DNA of 64,000 bases from Aestuariivivens insulae (GCF_022662195.1 NZ_JAKMCS010000013.1:1-64000), one strand, 5' to 3'; shown: positions 45,101 to 53,985, counted from the first letter of the stretch. Numbers and translations: made by a program. The notes: generated by a model not told the origin, from the sequence alone.

Positions 45101-46042
45101 AGTCGCTATCCAAAGAATGTTTTCATTTCCTATGAATAAATCGTAAATACCATTACTTGAAAGGGAATTGGTATTGTTTGCGTCTTCAGTCCAATGATCA
45201 ATTAGAGAAAAATCCTTGGTTGCAAGATATAATCCATTCCCATCTGTAGCGATATATAGATTTCCTTCACCATTCTTAACAATATCATTTATTGGGTTAA
45301 CTATTGGTATCTTAAAAAGAACTTCCTTTTTTAAACTTAAAGTTAAATCAAGCACAAAAATCTGCCCGGATTTTGTGCCTATATATATTTCAGAATCAAT
45401 AAGACGAACGGTACTAATGTCGTTACTTTTTCCGTTTAAATCGACTTCCTTAAGTTTATCATTATAACTGTTATAAACGTATAATCCTTTTGAAGTACCA
45501 TAGATTATATGCTTGCCAACAGCAGCCATATCCTGGATGTCTTGGGCGCTAACTATTCTTGCTATTTTAGCACTTTGTGATTCCTCGTTTAAACGCCATA
45601 AACCATTGAAACCTGCTACCCAAATATGGTTGTCCTCGTCTTCGATGATGGTTGTTATTAATGACGGATTAATATCTATTGTACTTTCAATAGTCTTAAA
45701 AACATCAAGTGCTTTATCGTAAACGCCCACGCCCTTTTCCAAACCAATCCAAATACGTTGCTTAGAATCTATAAATATCTCAGTAGTTCGATTTCCAAAA
45801 ATTTCCGGTAGGCCATTATAGGTATTGTAAATTCTAAAGAATTTTGAGTTATGTTTTAGGACCCCTTCCTCTGAAGCGACCCATAAGTTTCCTATACTAT
45901 CTTGGGCAACAGCATAGGTAATGCTTTGTGTCGAAACATTCTCTCCTTTTAATTGCTGAAACTCTATATTATTTTGGGATGCACCAAGTAAAGACACAAG
46001 GCTTGTAATCACCGGAAATATAAGTTTTAAAAAAAATTTCAT
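42134..46042 (-). CDS. Hybrid two-component system regulator of the PUL
   Basis: 1302 residues from the ATG at 46042. N-terminal periplasmic propeller repeats (~30-650) precede a Y_Y_Y domain (~690-760) and a membrane helix (~768-790). Next are the histidine kinase dimerisation helix with NITHEIKTPLT (phospho-His ~805) and the ATPase lobes with DEGLGIP and GTGLGLMMVK. The receiver domain has the phospho-Asp in LTDLIMPEMDG (~1100). An AraC-type DNA-binding domain ends the protein (MSRTSLYMKLKNLV, FSNPKYFSTSFKKFYKMTP). It senses an oligosaccharide in the periplasm and turns on the adjacent SusC operon. All catalytic residues are intact. Confidence 0.95.
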   Translation of the reverse strand: MKFFLKLIFPVITSLVSLLGASQNNIEFQQLKGENVSTQSITYAVAQDSIGNLWVASEEGVLKHNSKFFRIYNTYNGLPEIFGNRTTEIFIDSKQRIWIGLEKGVGVYDKALDVFKTIESTIDINPSLITTIIEDEDNHIWVAGFNGLWRLNEESQSAKIARIVSAQDIQDMAAVGKHIIYGTSKGLYVYNSYNDKLKEVDLNGKSNDISTVRLIDSEIYIGTKSGQIFVLDLTLSLKKEVLFKIPIVNPINDIVKNGEGNLYIATDGNGLYLATKDFSLIDHWTEDANNTNSLSSNGIYDLFIGNENILWIATYGGGINYFDPSRLPFKKIRHQFNNPNSIVANFTRAIAQDTRGKYWFGTKKGISIWNQSNNNWTHIPYLDANKKNVKDIVLALEPDGDNMWVGTYNNGLFMVDIHTLKRVNYNKNNADLVKKVYALFKDSRGSIWVGGIDDDLAVIDKNNHIEYYPIQQVKSIYETKDGYILTTGRFGVYKIDPKTKFFESIEGLKPELNTLSYATINNIVENNQGLLILATNGEGLVFYNPSNKQVNKLTINEGMPSDIVQSVLIASDSNLWASTTKGLVKIKLTEKDTIINVFDEKDGLASTEFNYGSYRKINDSLFAFGGTNGVTFFNPLSIKDEKAVPMLVLDEFKLFNKKLMPGEGPLAQHINQTKEIVLKHNENSVELLYTGVLYSSASKVKYAYKLEGFDEAWSKPSVSNQATYTNLPSGEYTFKVKAYNKFGNESQVRTLNLTILAPWWATNQAYAIYIILVVIIILSIIHFTSMIMKKKNADEQIDFFNNITHEIKTPLTILISSLDNITERDDTGVESKKRIKTTVKRINSLFEQMLNFQKFTTEDKLSIDVTKIDLSTHLAKRVNNFKPLTEERNLEIIVNNEWPEPEFYFDKDVLDKILLNLISNAIKYSFENGYIYINLLKTTKKELKIEIIDEGLGIPKDQQKFILKRYYRARNAINSQRPGTGLGLMMVKKLLEKTEGTIDFYSEENKGTKFTIVLKNLKFEYDKKLSLKESELKLDDHLIEDQQELDDYSDSKILIVEDNDELRDVLVKTLGVYFQVFEASNGKEGLDKAMQVFPDMILTDLIMPEMDGMQMAKTLKEDINLNHIPVFMLTVLQNSAQKLESIEAGISEYIEKPVDIKFLLAKMVNTLKWQKQLREKYVHDNEADNALLFRNKNDQEFLENLENSVIENIENESFSVHDLSSCFGMSRTSLYMKLKNLVDLSPQDFIIHTKLKYAKKLLIEGEHSIKEVAYRSGFSNPKYFSTSFKKFYKMTPSGFLDSLRQG

Positions 46043-46401
46043 TACCAAATTTAATTTGAGAGACCCAGCCTAAATATAGCATAAATATTTTATGCATAGA
46101 GAAGCGACCTAAACCATTATCGTAAACGACCCTCTGTAACAAAGTTACATTTTCACTACTAAAATTAGGTCTACTAATATTCCATATAGGTTTAATAATT
46201 GTCAATATTGGATATTATTTATCTGAATTCGGATAATAGCCACTTCTAATCCACACATTATAGATTAATTAACAAAATATCACGAGCATAATCAGAACCA
46301 ATGTTTATATAAAAAACCCCTTCCCAATTAATGAAAGGGGTGAAAAGAGCCTTTTAGAACTACAGGATAGTAACCAACCAAATTTTAACCCTAACTTAAA
46401 A
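46043..46401. other. Intergenic region upstream of the hybrid regulator
   Basis: About 360 bases. TAAATTTG (minus strand, 46046-46053) is a -7-type match only three bases before the regulator ATG. GTAAC-AAA-GTTAC (46136-46148) is a short perfect palindrome. The terminator of the MscS gene is at 46311-46340. Confidence 0.5.
46311..46340 (-). terminator. Rho-independent terminator of the small MscS gene
   Basis: Stem CCCCTT (46317-46322) with AAGGGG (46335-46340); read on the minus strand it is followed by six T. It ends the sigma factor-MscS transcript before the PUL regulator. Confidence 0.75.
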
Positions 46402-47235
46402 TTACTCCTGTATCCTTACTCGGCTCTCTACTATGTCTTTTATTGGCACTACTAATTTTCCTTTATCTGTTTTTAAAGTCACCGATATACTATTAATGGT
46501 TTCCACCTCCCCTTTTATATCATGGAATTCTATGACTTGACCTATTTCGTATGTCCTTCTCGTGTAAAATGTTTTTAATAAATCGCTTACTACTTTTTGC
46601 GCTCCAAAACCAAAAGCCAATGCGAAAGCCAATAAAAAGGCCGCAAGTATCATGGTAATGTTATTGGTAATAATATTAGTGTCTACTCCTGCCTGATTTA
46701 AAGCGGTAATGGTAACAAAGGTTAGAATGATAATAAATACGATTTGACTGATTAGCTTAGCACCAGACAATTCCATAGACTCAAAAAACGAACGTACGCC
46801 TTTCTTAATAAGGTTTGAAAAAATTAGTCCTACAGTAAAAATGATAAGGGCCGTGAAAAGCTGGGGCAAGTAACTTAAAATATCGCTTATTCTTTCAGAA
46901 ACCATGTTAAGATTCATGATATCCAAAACCATAACTATCAATATAATATACAACACCCACTTGACGAAGTTTGAAACAATCTTAATGGTATCAAAGTTTA
47001 GTTTTCTGCCTTCAATGATTTCAATATCGTTTAATGTATCATCTAGTTTATTGGCATTTGCCAATTTTAATGCCTTTTTTACAATTTTAATTATAAGTTT
47101 AGTAAACAACCAGCCAAAAATTAATAGCAAAAGGCTTCCTAACAGGCTAGGAAATACTTGGGCAACTTCTTTCCATATCGATGTTAACGTTTCTAAAGCC
47201 ATATCTTTCCATTGTGTAGCTTTTTCCATAATCAA
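46402..47235 (-). CDS. Small MscS-family mechanosensitive channel
   Basis: 277 residues (275 from the second ATG). Three to four N-terminal helices precede the pore helix ILAAFLLAFALAFGFGAQKV and the beta domain EIGQVIEFHDIKGEVETINS. Length and layout match short MscS channels. It lies 29 bases downstream of the 58-residue gene and the sigma factor on the same strand, so this stress channel is probably in the sigma factor's operon. Confidence 0.88.
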   Translation of the reverse strand: MIMEKATQWKDMALETLTSIWKEVAQVFPSLLGSLLLLIFGWLFTKLIIKIVKKALKLANANKLDDTLNDIEIIEGRKLNFDTIKIVSNFVKWVLYIILIVMVLDIMNLNMVSERISDILSYLPQLFTALIIFTVGLIFSNLIKKGVRSFFESMELSGAKLISQIVFIIILTFVTITALNQAGVDTNIITNNITMILAAFLLAFALAFGFGAQKVVSDLLKTFYTRRTYEIGQVIEFHDIKGEVETINSISVTLKTDKGKLVVPIKDIVESRVRIQE

Positions 47236-47264
47236 ATATTTTAGTTAGAGTATAAGGTTAAATG

Positions 47265-47441
47265 TTATTTATCTTTTCTTTGTTTGGTAACTGTTTCAAT
47301 AATATAACCAATATCATACGAAAATAAAACGGCAAGCTCCATGATAAGCTTAGCTATAGCAATATCGTTCATTACTTTAGATTTAAGTTCTGGCGGAACT
47401 TCTTTTAGCGGTCTATCTATATGCTTAAACGGGTTCTCCAT
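47265..47441 (-). CDS. 58-residue protein co-transcribed with ECF sigma factor
   Basis: ATG at 47441, TAA at 47265-47267, 58 codons. The sequence starts MENPFKHIDRPLKEVPPELK, continues with a hydrophobic helix (IAKLIMELAVLFSYDIGYII) and ends in basic residues (ETVTKQRKDK). It begins six bases after the sigma factor stop. The VPPELKSKVM segment resembles the cytoplasmic part of small anti-sigma-like or membrane-associated proteins. Tight spacing and good codon use make it a real gene; its function, perhaps modulating the sigma factor, is inferred. Confidence 0.7.
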   Translation of the reverse strand: MENPFKHIDRPLKEVPPELKSKVMNDIAIAKLIMELAVLFSYDIGYIIETVTKQRKDK

Positions 47442-47447
47442 GATACA

Positions 47448-48020
47448 CTATTTATTATCAGCATATATTTTAGCTAATTTATCTTTTGCCCTTTTAATGC
47501 GCATTTTTACAGCACTTTCACTTATTCCTAAAACCGATTCGATTTCTTTAATAGTTAGTGAATCTTGATATTTAAGTAATAATATCATTTTCTCTTCTGG
47601 CGAAATTAAATCCATAGCTAATTTTAGCTTATTTACTTTCATCTTAAGAAAACTCTTGTCGTCTATCTCATCATCCGATATGTTTTCAATGTCCTGATAA
47701 TTTACAGATTGTTTTTCAATTTTCTTGGCAGCATTCCTAGTTACATAATTGACACTATGGTTATAAGTAAACGCATATAACCAAGTAGAAAACTTTGCCT
47801 TTCCTTTAAAACTGGCCAATTTAACAAAGAGTTTTAAAAAGATGTCTTGTGTTAAATCTTCGGCTTCATCAGCATTTTTAGTAAACCCCAAACATTTATT
47901 ATACACTACCGTAGCATACCTATCATATAATTCCTCAAACAGCAATGTGTCGTTAGTCGCAACAATTGCGTCTACAAGCTTTTCATCTGTTAGTTCATTA
48001 ATATTGCCTAGGGTTTTCAA
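47448..48020 (-). CDS. ECF-type RNA polymerase sigma factor
   Basis: 190 residues. Region 2 is YDRYATVVYNKCLGFTKNAD followed by AEDLTQDIFLKLF; region 4 is SPEEKMILLLKYQDSLTIKE and the helix-turn-helix IESVLGISESAVKMRIKRAK. It directs RNA polymerase to a stress or envelope regulon. It heads an operon with a 58-residue protein and an MscS channel. No classic anti-sigma gene is adjacent, so the small gene may serve that purpose. Confidence 0.92.
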   Translation of the reverse strand: MKTLGNINELTDEKLVDAIVATNDTLLFEELYDRYATVVYNKCLGFTKNADEAEDLTQDIFLKLFVKLASFKGKAKFSTWLYAFTYNHSVNYVTRNAAKKIEKQSVNYQDIENISDDEIDDKSFLKMKVNKLKLAMDLISPEEKMILLLKYQDSLTIKEIESVLGISESAVKMRIKRAKDKLAKIYADNK

Positions 48021-48182
48021 ATGTAGCTGGGTACTTTACTGTCTTGTTTATTTTAAGACACACATTACTAATAAAAGTCACACATAATTTCAATTAATTA
48101 CAAAAACCCTAAAATTTTTATTTTTTTTGATTTTTCGTATCTTATAACCTTCTAAAAAACAACTAACTAAAATATATTTAAC

Positions 48183-49892
48183 ATGAAAAACATAGTACAA
48201 ATTCTAATGTTAGTATTGTTGTTTATTTCTTGCAAAAATGAAAACAAGCAACCCAAGGAAGTTATATTAACAACCACTTACTCAAGTAAATATACGTGTG
48301 TACCACAAATCACAGATGCCGAATGGTATAAGAAAGACAATATTGCTCCTCTTTTTGAAGGTTACGATGTCATAGATTACCCTATTTCGACTAAAGATAC
48401 TTTAGTTCAGCGCTATTTCAATCAGGGCATGGCTTTAGCATACGCCTTTAACCATGCTGAAGCGGCACGATCGTTTTACTATGCTACAAAGCTAGATCCA
48501 GACTGTGCTATGGCCTATTTTGGCTACGCCTATGTGTTAGGACCTAATTATAATGCTGGCATGGAACCAGATAACTACGACCGCGCCTATAAAGCCATTC
48601 AAAAGGCTAAAACATTATCGGTTAATGCTACTGCTAAGGAACAAGATTTTATAAATGCCATGGCTCTTCGTTACGCTCCCGAAGCACCTGAAGATAGAAG
48701 TCAGTTGGATGTTGATTATTCCAAAGCAATGAAACAATTATATAACAAATATCCAACAGATACCGAAATAAGTGCTTTGTATGCCGAATCGATAATGAAT
48801 TTACACCCATGGGATTTATATGAAAAGGATTACTCTCCCAAACCCTGGACCCCTGAAATTATAACGCTTTTAGAAAATCTTATGGAACAACACCCCAAAC
48901 ACCCTGGGGCCCATCATTTTTATATCCATGCTGTTGAAGCTTCTAAAACACCAGAACGCTCCTACCAGTCTGCTAAACTTTTTGATGATGGGCTGGTCTC
49001 AGGTTCGGGGCATTTATTGCACATGCCGTCCCATACCTATATTAGAACGGGCGATTACCATAAAGGTACCCTAGCCAATATAGCTGCGGTAAAGGCAGAT
49101 AGCACTTACGTTACTGCCTGCCATGCACAAGGTGCTTATCCCCTAGCTTATTACCCACACAATTATCATTTTATGGCGGCCACAGCAACTTTAGAGGGTA
49201 ACAGCCATTGGGCCATGATTGGTGCCAATAAAGTGTCTGAACACGTACATCCTGAAATTATGAAAACTCCCGGATGGGGTACTTTACAGCATTATTACAC
49301 CATCCCCTATTATGTGGCTGTAAAATTTAAGCAATGGGATGACATATTGAACCTAAACCTAGATACTTACGATTTAAAGTACCCTATGGCCATTAAGCAT
49401 TATGCTGAAGGTATGGCCCATTTGGGTAAAGGCAACATTGAAAAAGCAAAAGCAGAACTGAATTTCTTAGGAACGCTTGCTAAAGATGAATCGTTAAGCG
49501 AGATTACCGTTTGGGACATTAACTCTGTTTTCCAATTGGTTCAAATTGCTGAAAAGGTTTTGAAAGCTGAAATTTTAGCATATGAAGGTGATTTAAACTC
49601 CAGTATCGCCTTACTAAAAACAGCAGTAGAACTAGAAGACGCCCTTAATTATAATGAACCCCCGGATTGGTTTTTTTCCATACGTCACCACTTGGGAGCC
49701 GTTCAGTTAAAGGCCAAACAGTATAATGAGGCTATTGTTACCTTCAACGAAGATTTGGAGCACTTACCCAAAAATGGTTGGGCCTACCATGGCTTAAAAA
49801 CAGCCTATGAAGGTTTAGGTGATATTGAACAAGCCAAAACTTATGGCGCCTTATTCAAAGATAGTTGGCAGCATGCCGATTATGATATATAA
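48183..49892 (+). CDS. TPR-repeat lipoprotein
   Basis: 569 residues. Lipobox LFISC (Cys17). Helical repeats with TPR character occur throughout: RYFNQGMALAYAFNHAEAAR at ~80 and YHGLKTAYEGLGDIEQAKTY at the C-terminus. Between them lie conserved histidine-rich stretches (GAHHFYIHAVEAS, HLLHMPSHTYIRTGDYHKG) seen in a large Bacteroidota family of unknown function. Periplasmic. The histidines could bind a metal (inference). It stands alone, divergent from the sigma factor. Confidence 0.8.
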   Translation: MKNIVQILMLVLLFISCKNENKQPKEVILTTTYSSKYTCVPQITDAEWYKKDNIAPLFEGYDVIDYPISTKDTLVQRYFNQGMALAYAFNHAEAARSFYYATKLDPDCAMAYFGYAYVLGPNYNAGMEPDNYDRAYKAIQKAKTLSVNATAKEQDFINAMALRYAPEAPEDRSQLDVDYSKAMKQLYNKYPTDTEISALYAESIMNLHPWDLYEKDYSPKPWTPEIITLLENLMEQHPKHPGAHHFYIHAVEASKTPERSYQSAKLFDDGLVSGSGHLLHMPSHTYIRTGDYHKGTLANIAAVKADSTYVTACHAQGAYPLAYYPHNYHFMAATATLEGNSHWAMIGANKVSEHVHPEIMKTPGWGTLQHYYTIPYYVAVKFKQWDDILNLNLDTYDLKYPMAIKHYAEGMAHLGKGNIEKAKAELNFLGTLAKDESLSEITVWDINSVFQLVQIAEKVLKAEILAYEGDLNSSIALLKTAVELEDALNYNEPPDWFFSIRHHLGAVQLKAKQYNEAIVTFNEDLEHLPKNGWAYHGLKTAYEGLGDIEQAKTYGALFKDSWQHADYDI

Positions 49893-49900
49893 AGCTATTA

Positions 49901-51757
49901 TTATTGTTTAATCAGTTTTTTGGTTATTTTACCTTGAGAGGATTGCAAATTCATTATATATACGCCCTTGGCTATTGAGGATACATCTATTTCATTAATC
50001 CCAGAAGTTAAATGCCCCTTAAGCATTTCTTGCCCCTGAATATTTAGTAAGTTATATTCAGTATTTGCAAAAGGTTCAATAAATAAGCTATGCTTTGTAG
50101 GGTTGGGATAAATAGAAATATTGGATGGATAGAAATCATCAATCCCTAGTGTGCAATCTGTACTGTAATATTCTGATCCGTTAATTCTCCAGTCGTCGGC
50201 AATCGTTTTATTATTGGCATAGGTTACATCATCTACTTGTATACAATTTAGGCTGGGATTATCATCGGCCCACATCCACATTAAATTGGAATTGTTTCCA
50301 TTTTTTAAGTTAAGCGTTGTTAGCTGATTTTGATTGCAATAAAACTGGTATAGGTTTGGCAACATGCTCACATCTGCTTCTGTAAATTGGTTAATACCTA
50401 TGTCCAAATTTACCAACGCAGTATATTCATTATAATTTAAAGAAGATAAATCCATGTTATAGGCCCATAAAGACTCTAATGCTGTTTTATTACTTGGCAA
50501 AGTTAATGTCGATAATGATGTATTGTTTCCTGGTTCAACATAAACCAAAACAGAACTATTGGTTAAATCTAAAGTAGTAAGGTCGCAATTCCAAAGACCA
50601 AAATCTATCAAACCTGTTAAGCTTAACGTATTATTCAAAGTTGTTAACATTGGACTGTTATTGCAATACAAGTATTTAAGAACAGGGTTATTAAATGTAA
50701 TTGATGTCATGACGCTATTATGATGGCAGTAAAGCTCTTGCAATAAACTACAGGAGGAAACATCTAAACTTATCAAACTATTATACTGGCATTCCATATA
50801 GGTCAACCCAGTACAGCCTCCTAAATTCAAACTTGGAATCATATTGTTATTGCAATAAATTTCAGATAGATTAGATGGATCTGGAAGGGTTAGGCCACTT
50901 AAATCATTATTACTACAATCTAAATAAAAAAGCAAGTTATTATTGGCCAAGTTCAAAGTATTTTGTAAACCACTACTAGGAATATTCAAACTATAAAGAT
51001 TTTCATTGTTTGAAACATCCAGGCTGGTCAAACTATCACAATTAACACAATCAATTGTAATCAAGGATGTGGTATCGGGCAAGGTTAAATTGGTCATATT
51101 AACACAACTGTCACAATTAAGGGTAACTAAGGATGTATTATTCGTTAGATCTAACATAGACAGATTGTTATCTTTACAATTTAAAGTCTGTAACAGAGCA
51201 TTATTGGAGAGATCAAGACTTGTTAAACCGTTACGGTAACAGTCTAAAAAGGTTAAAGCTGTATTGTTTGCAAGACTTAGATTGCTTATTGAATTGTCAT
51301 AAACATCCAAATACTGTAAATTAACATTGGCATCTACGTTTAAACTGCTAACATTACCATATTTAATATCAATTTTTGTTAGTGCCGGATGTGCGGAAAC
51401 GACATCTACATTAGTTATACTTGGCCCTTGACAAATCAATTCCAAGAGGTTATCCCCATTAGGTAACATCAAAGTTGAAAAGGAGTTAAACGAACAATTA
51501 AATGTTTGTAATGCTGCAAAATCTTCAATTCCCGTTAAGTCTGCAATACTCTTGTTGTTAATGCTCAGAGAGGTGATTCCATTTATATTTGATGTTAAGA
51601 CCCGGCCATCTGGACTTCCTGAATCGTGACCCAAATCTATTAAGGCCTGCTCAAAATTAGCATCGGGAATACATGTATAGCCTGCAGCAGGACATTGTGC
51701 CGAAAGCATATAAGTAGCAAATAATAGGGCGACGAATAGGCATAATCGTGTTTTCAT
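49901..51757 (-). CDS. Leucine-rich-repeat protein with T9SS tail
   Basis: 618 residues. Signal peptide MKTRLCLFVALLFATYMLSA followed by Q. About 20 repeats of the bacterial LRR type (LTSLDLSNNALLQTLNCKDN, and similar) fill residues ~55-520. A T9SS sorting domain (ISIYPNPTKHSLFIEP) ends the protein. It should be surface-attached and mediate protein or glycan contacts. It converges on the TPR lipoprotein with an 8-base gap. Confidence 0.9.
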   Translation of the reverse strand: MKTRLCLFVALLFATYMLSAQCPAAGYTCIPDANFEQALIDLGHDSGSPDGRVLTSNINGITSLSINNKSIADLTGIEDFAALQTFNCSFNSFSTLMLPNGDNLLELICQGPSITNVDVVSAHPALTKIDIKYGNVSSLNVDANVNLQYLDVYDNSISNLSLANNTALTFLDCYRNGLTSLDLSNNALLQTLNCKDNNLSMLDLTNNTSLVTLNCDSCVNMTNLTLPDTTSLITIDCVNCDSLTSLDVSNNENLYSLNIPSSGLQNTLNLANNNLLFYLDCSNNDLSGLTLPDPSNLSEIYCNNNMIPSLNLGGCTGLTYMECQYNSLISLDVSSCSLLQELYCHHNSVMTSITFNNPVLKYLYCNNSPMLTTLNNTLSLTGLIDFGLWNCDLTTLDLTNSSVLVYVEPGNNTSLSTLTLPSNKTALESLWAYNMDLSSLNYNEYTALVNLDIGINQFTEADVSMLPNLYQFYCNQNQLTTLNLKNGNNSNLMWMWADDNPSLNCIQVDDVTYANNKTIADDWRINGSEYYSTDCTLGIDDFYPSNISIYPNPTKHSLFIEPFANTEYNLLNIQGQEMLKGHLTSGINEIDVSSIAKGVYIMNLQSSQGKITKKLIKQ

Positions 51758-51913
51758 ACTAAAGTGGCTTTTAAAAGATTAAAAATGACCACAACAAGAG
51801 TATCCGTACAAAAACGTTTATTTGAGACCGCTAGTAATCAGAATATAACAGTTATTGAAAGAGAATCCCTAATTTAGTAAATATCAAAGACTTACACAAA
51901 TAAATTCTGCATA

Positions 51914-51942
51914 CAAAAAAAGCGAGCTAATTAGCTCGCTTT
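51914..51942 (-). terminator. Terminator of lpdA
   Basis: AGCGAGCTAATTAGCTCGCT (51921-51940) is a perfect 20-base palindrome; on the minus strand it is followed by a T run. It lies ~27 bases beyond the lpdA stop. Confidence 0.9.
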
Positions 51943-51967
51943 CATAATCTATATGGCATACCATAAA

Positions 51968-53368
51968 TTAAATATGCAGTGCTCTATCTTCAGTTGCTGC
52001 TAAAGCCGCTTCCTTAATGGCTTCGGTGAAGGTAGGATGTGCATGTGACATACGGGAAACATCCTCTGCACTTGCACGATATTCCATAGCCACAACCGCC
52101 TCAGCAATCATATCTGCTGCCCGGGCACCAATCATGTGTACCCCTAAAATTTCATCGGTGTTTTTATCGGCCAAGATTTTCACAAAACCATCCAAGTCCA
52201 TACTTGCTCTACTTCTACCTAAAGCACGCATTGGGAAGGACCCAGTTTTATATGCTACACCAGCTTCCTTTAATTGCTCTTCAGTTTTACCAACGGCAGC
52301 AACTTCTGGCCATGTGTATACAACACCTGGGATTAAGTTATAATCTATATGTGGTTTTTGTCCTGCTAAAGTTTCTGCAACAAATACGCCTTCTTCTTCA
52401 GCTTTATGGGCTAACATAGCGCCTTTCACCACATCCCCAATAGCATAGATGTTTGAAGCGCTAGTCTGTAAGTGGTCGTTAACTTCAATCTGTCCCCTTT
52501 CATTTACTTTTACACCGGCTGCTTCGGCATTTAATCCATCTGTATATGGGCGACGACCAACAGATACTAAACAGTAGTCGCCTTTAAACTCTACTTCTTC
52601 CCCTTTTTTGTTATCTGCCTTAACAATAACTTCATCACCTACACTTTCAACAGACTTTACTTTGTGGGACGTATTGATTTTAAACTTGGACTTTTTCAAT
52701 ACTTTATTAAGCTCTTTGGATAAACCGGCGTCCATAGTTGGGATAATCCTGTCCATAAACTCAACCACGCTAACTTCTGCTCCCAAACGTTTATACACTT
52801 GGCCTAACTCCAATCCAATTACGCCCCCACCAATAACAATTAGGTGTTTAGGAATTTCTTTAAGTTTTAAAGCTTCGGTAGACGTAATGATGCGCTCTTT
52901 GTCAATATTGATAAATGGTAAGCTCGATGGTTTACTTCCTGTTGCTATAATGGTGTTTTTGGCTTCTATCTCGGTCGTTTTGTCTCCTTCAATAGTGATA
53001 TGCGTAGCATCTTTAAAACTTCCAAGGCCTTGGTAAACATCTATTTTATTTTTTTTCATTAAAAAATCAATCCCTCCGGTAGTTTGATCGACCACCGCTT
53101 GTTTACGGGCTATCATTTTTTCCAGATTCACCTTAACATCTCCAGGGATTTCAATACCGTGCTCTTCAAAATGTTTCACGGCATCTTCGTAGTGATGGGA
53201 CGAATCTAATAATGCTTTACTTGGTATACACCCTACATTTAAGCAAGTACCTCCTAAGGTTGAATATTTTTCAATTATTGCAGTTTTCATGCCCAATTGT
53301 GCGCAACGAATGGCTGCAACATATCCTCCAGGACCAGAACCTATAACGGCTACATCGTATGAACTCAT
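51968..53368 (-). CDS. lpdA: Dihydrolipoyl dehydrogenase
   Basis: 466 residues, the family length. FAD-binding GSGPGGYVAAI (10-20), redox disulfide GGTCLNVGCIPSK (Cys42, Cys47), NAD-binding VIGGGVIGLELG, and the C-terminal active-site HAHPTFTEA. The E3 subunit of pyruvate and 2-oxoglutarate dehydrogenase complexes (and glycine cleavage), cytoplasmic. It stands alone with its own promoter and terminator. Confidence 0.95.
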   Translation of the reverse strand: MSSYDVAVIGSGPGGYVAAIRCAQLGMKTAIIEKYSTLGGTCLNVGCIPSKALLDSSHHYEDAVKHFEEHGIEIPGDVKVNLEKMIARKQAVVDQTTGGIDFLMKKNKIDVYQGLGSFKDATHITIEGDKTTEIEAKNTIIATGSKPSSLPFINIDKERIITSTEALKLKEIPKHLIVIGGGVIGLELGQVYKRLGAEVSVVEFMDRIIPTMDAGLSKELNKVLKKSKFKINTSHKVKSVESVGDEVIVKADNKKGEEVEFKGDYCLVSVGRRPYTDGLNAEAAGVKVNERGQIEVNDHLQTSASNIYAIGDVVKGAMLAHKAEEEGVFVAETLAGQKPHIDYNLIPGVVYTWPEVAAVGKTEEQLKEAGVAYKTGSFPMRALGRSRASMDLDGFVKILADKNTDEILGVHMIGARAADMIAEAVVAMEYRASAEDVSRMSHAHPTFTEAIKEAALAATEDRALHI

Positions 53369-53400
53369 ATTTCAAATTTGAATTTTAAAAAATCGAAAAT

Positions 53401-53430
53401 CAAAAATACAAATGTTTTACGGGAAGACAA
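53401..53430 (-). promoter_or_regulatory. lpdA promoter: TTG, 19 bases, TATTTTTG
   Basis: On the minus strand TTG (53428-53430) and TATTTTTG (53401-53408) are separated by 19 bases and lie 33 bases upstream of the lpdA start. Confidence 0.65.
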
Positions 53431-53578
53431 GCAAAACAACCGTTTATAATACCCCTTTTCAAATTTTTATATAAATATCAATTATCGCTTTCAAAAACAC
53501 AAAGTTTGAAATTATAGCAATTAATTCCTTCATTTTTTGTATTTTAATACTTTAACCCATCACTAAAACATTTACATC

Positions 53579-53785
53579 ATGGAAGATCATATTTACAAAA
53601 TTGTTGAGATTGTTGGCACTTCGGAAACATCAAGTGATGATGCTGTAAGAAATGCTTTAAAGAAAGCGTCACAAACCATTCAAAACCTTCGTTGGTTTAA
53701 AGTTATAGACTCTAGGGGTAGCATCAAAGACGGTGATGTTCAGCATTGGCAAGTCACCATTAAGCTGGGCTTCACGATGAAATAA
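53579..53785 (+). CDS. Dodecin-family flavin-binding protein
   Basis: 68 residues, exact dodecin length. Pattern YKIVEIVGTSETSSDDAVRN, then ALKKASQTIQNLRWFKVIDS with the flavin-stacking Trp, then DGDVQHWQVTIKLGFTM. Dodecin forms a dodecamer that stores or buffers FMN/riboflavin in the cytoplasm. A MITE-like element begins seven bases after the stop. Confidence 0.92.
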   Translation: MEDHIYKIVEIVGTSETSSDDAVRNALKKASQTIQNLRWFKVIDSRGSIKDGDVQHWQVTIKLGFTMK

Positions 53786-53791
53786 TATTTC

Positions 53792-53944
53792 AACTCGTTG
53801 TGCATTTTGATGAAATTTTGTAAACCTGCCCGTCCGGCTGTTAAGAATTTTAGGTTTTGAATTAGTTCTCGATACGTCTCGCCTTTGGCGGACACTCGAA
53901 CTGACATTTTTTAAACTGGTTTGACCCAAAATGCACAACGGGTT
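53792..53944. mobile_element. 153-bp MITE-like element with 18-bp inverted ends
   Basis: Ends 53792-53809 and 53927-53944 are inverted repeats with one mismatch in 18; CGTTGTGCATTTTG and CAAAATGCACAACG are perfect. ATTTC occurs directly outside both ends (53787-53791 and 53945-53949), a probable target duplication. The interior contains a GC-rich palindromic segment (CGCC-TTT-GGCG, ~53880). No coding capacity. Confidence 0.75.
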
Positions 53945-53985
53945 ATTTCAATTTAAAGCATTCTTGGGGCAACAAGATTTAAGAT

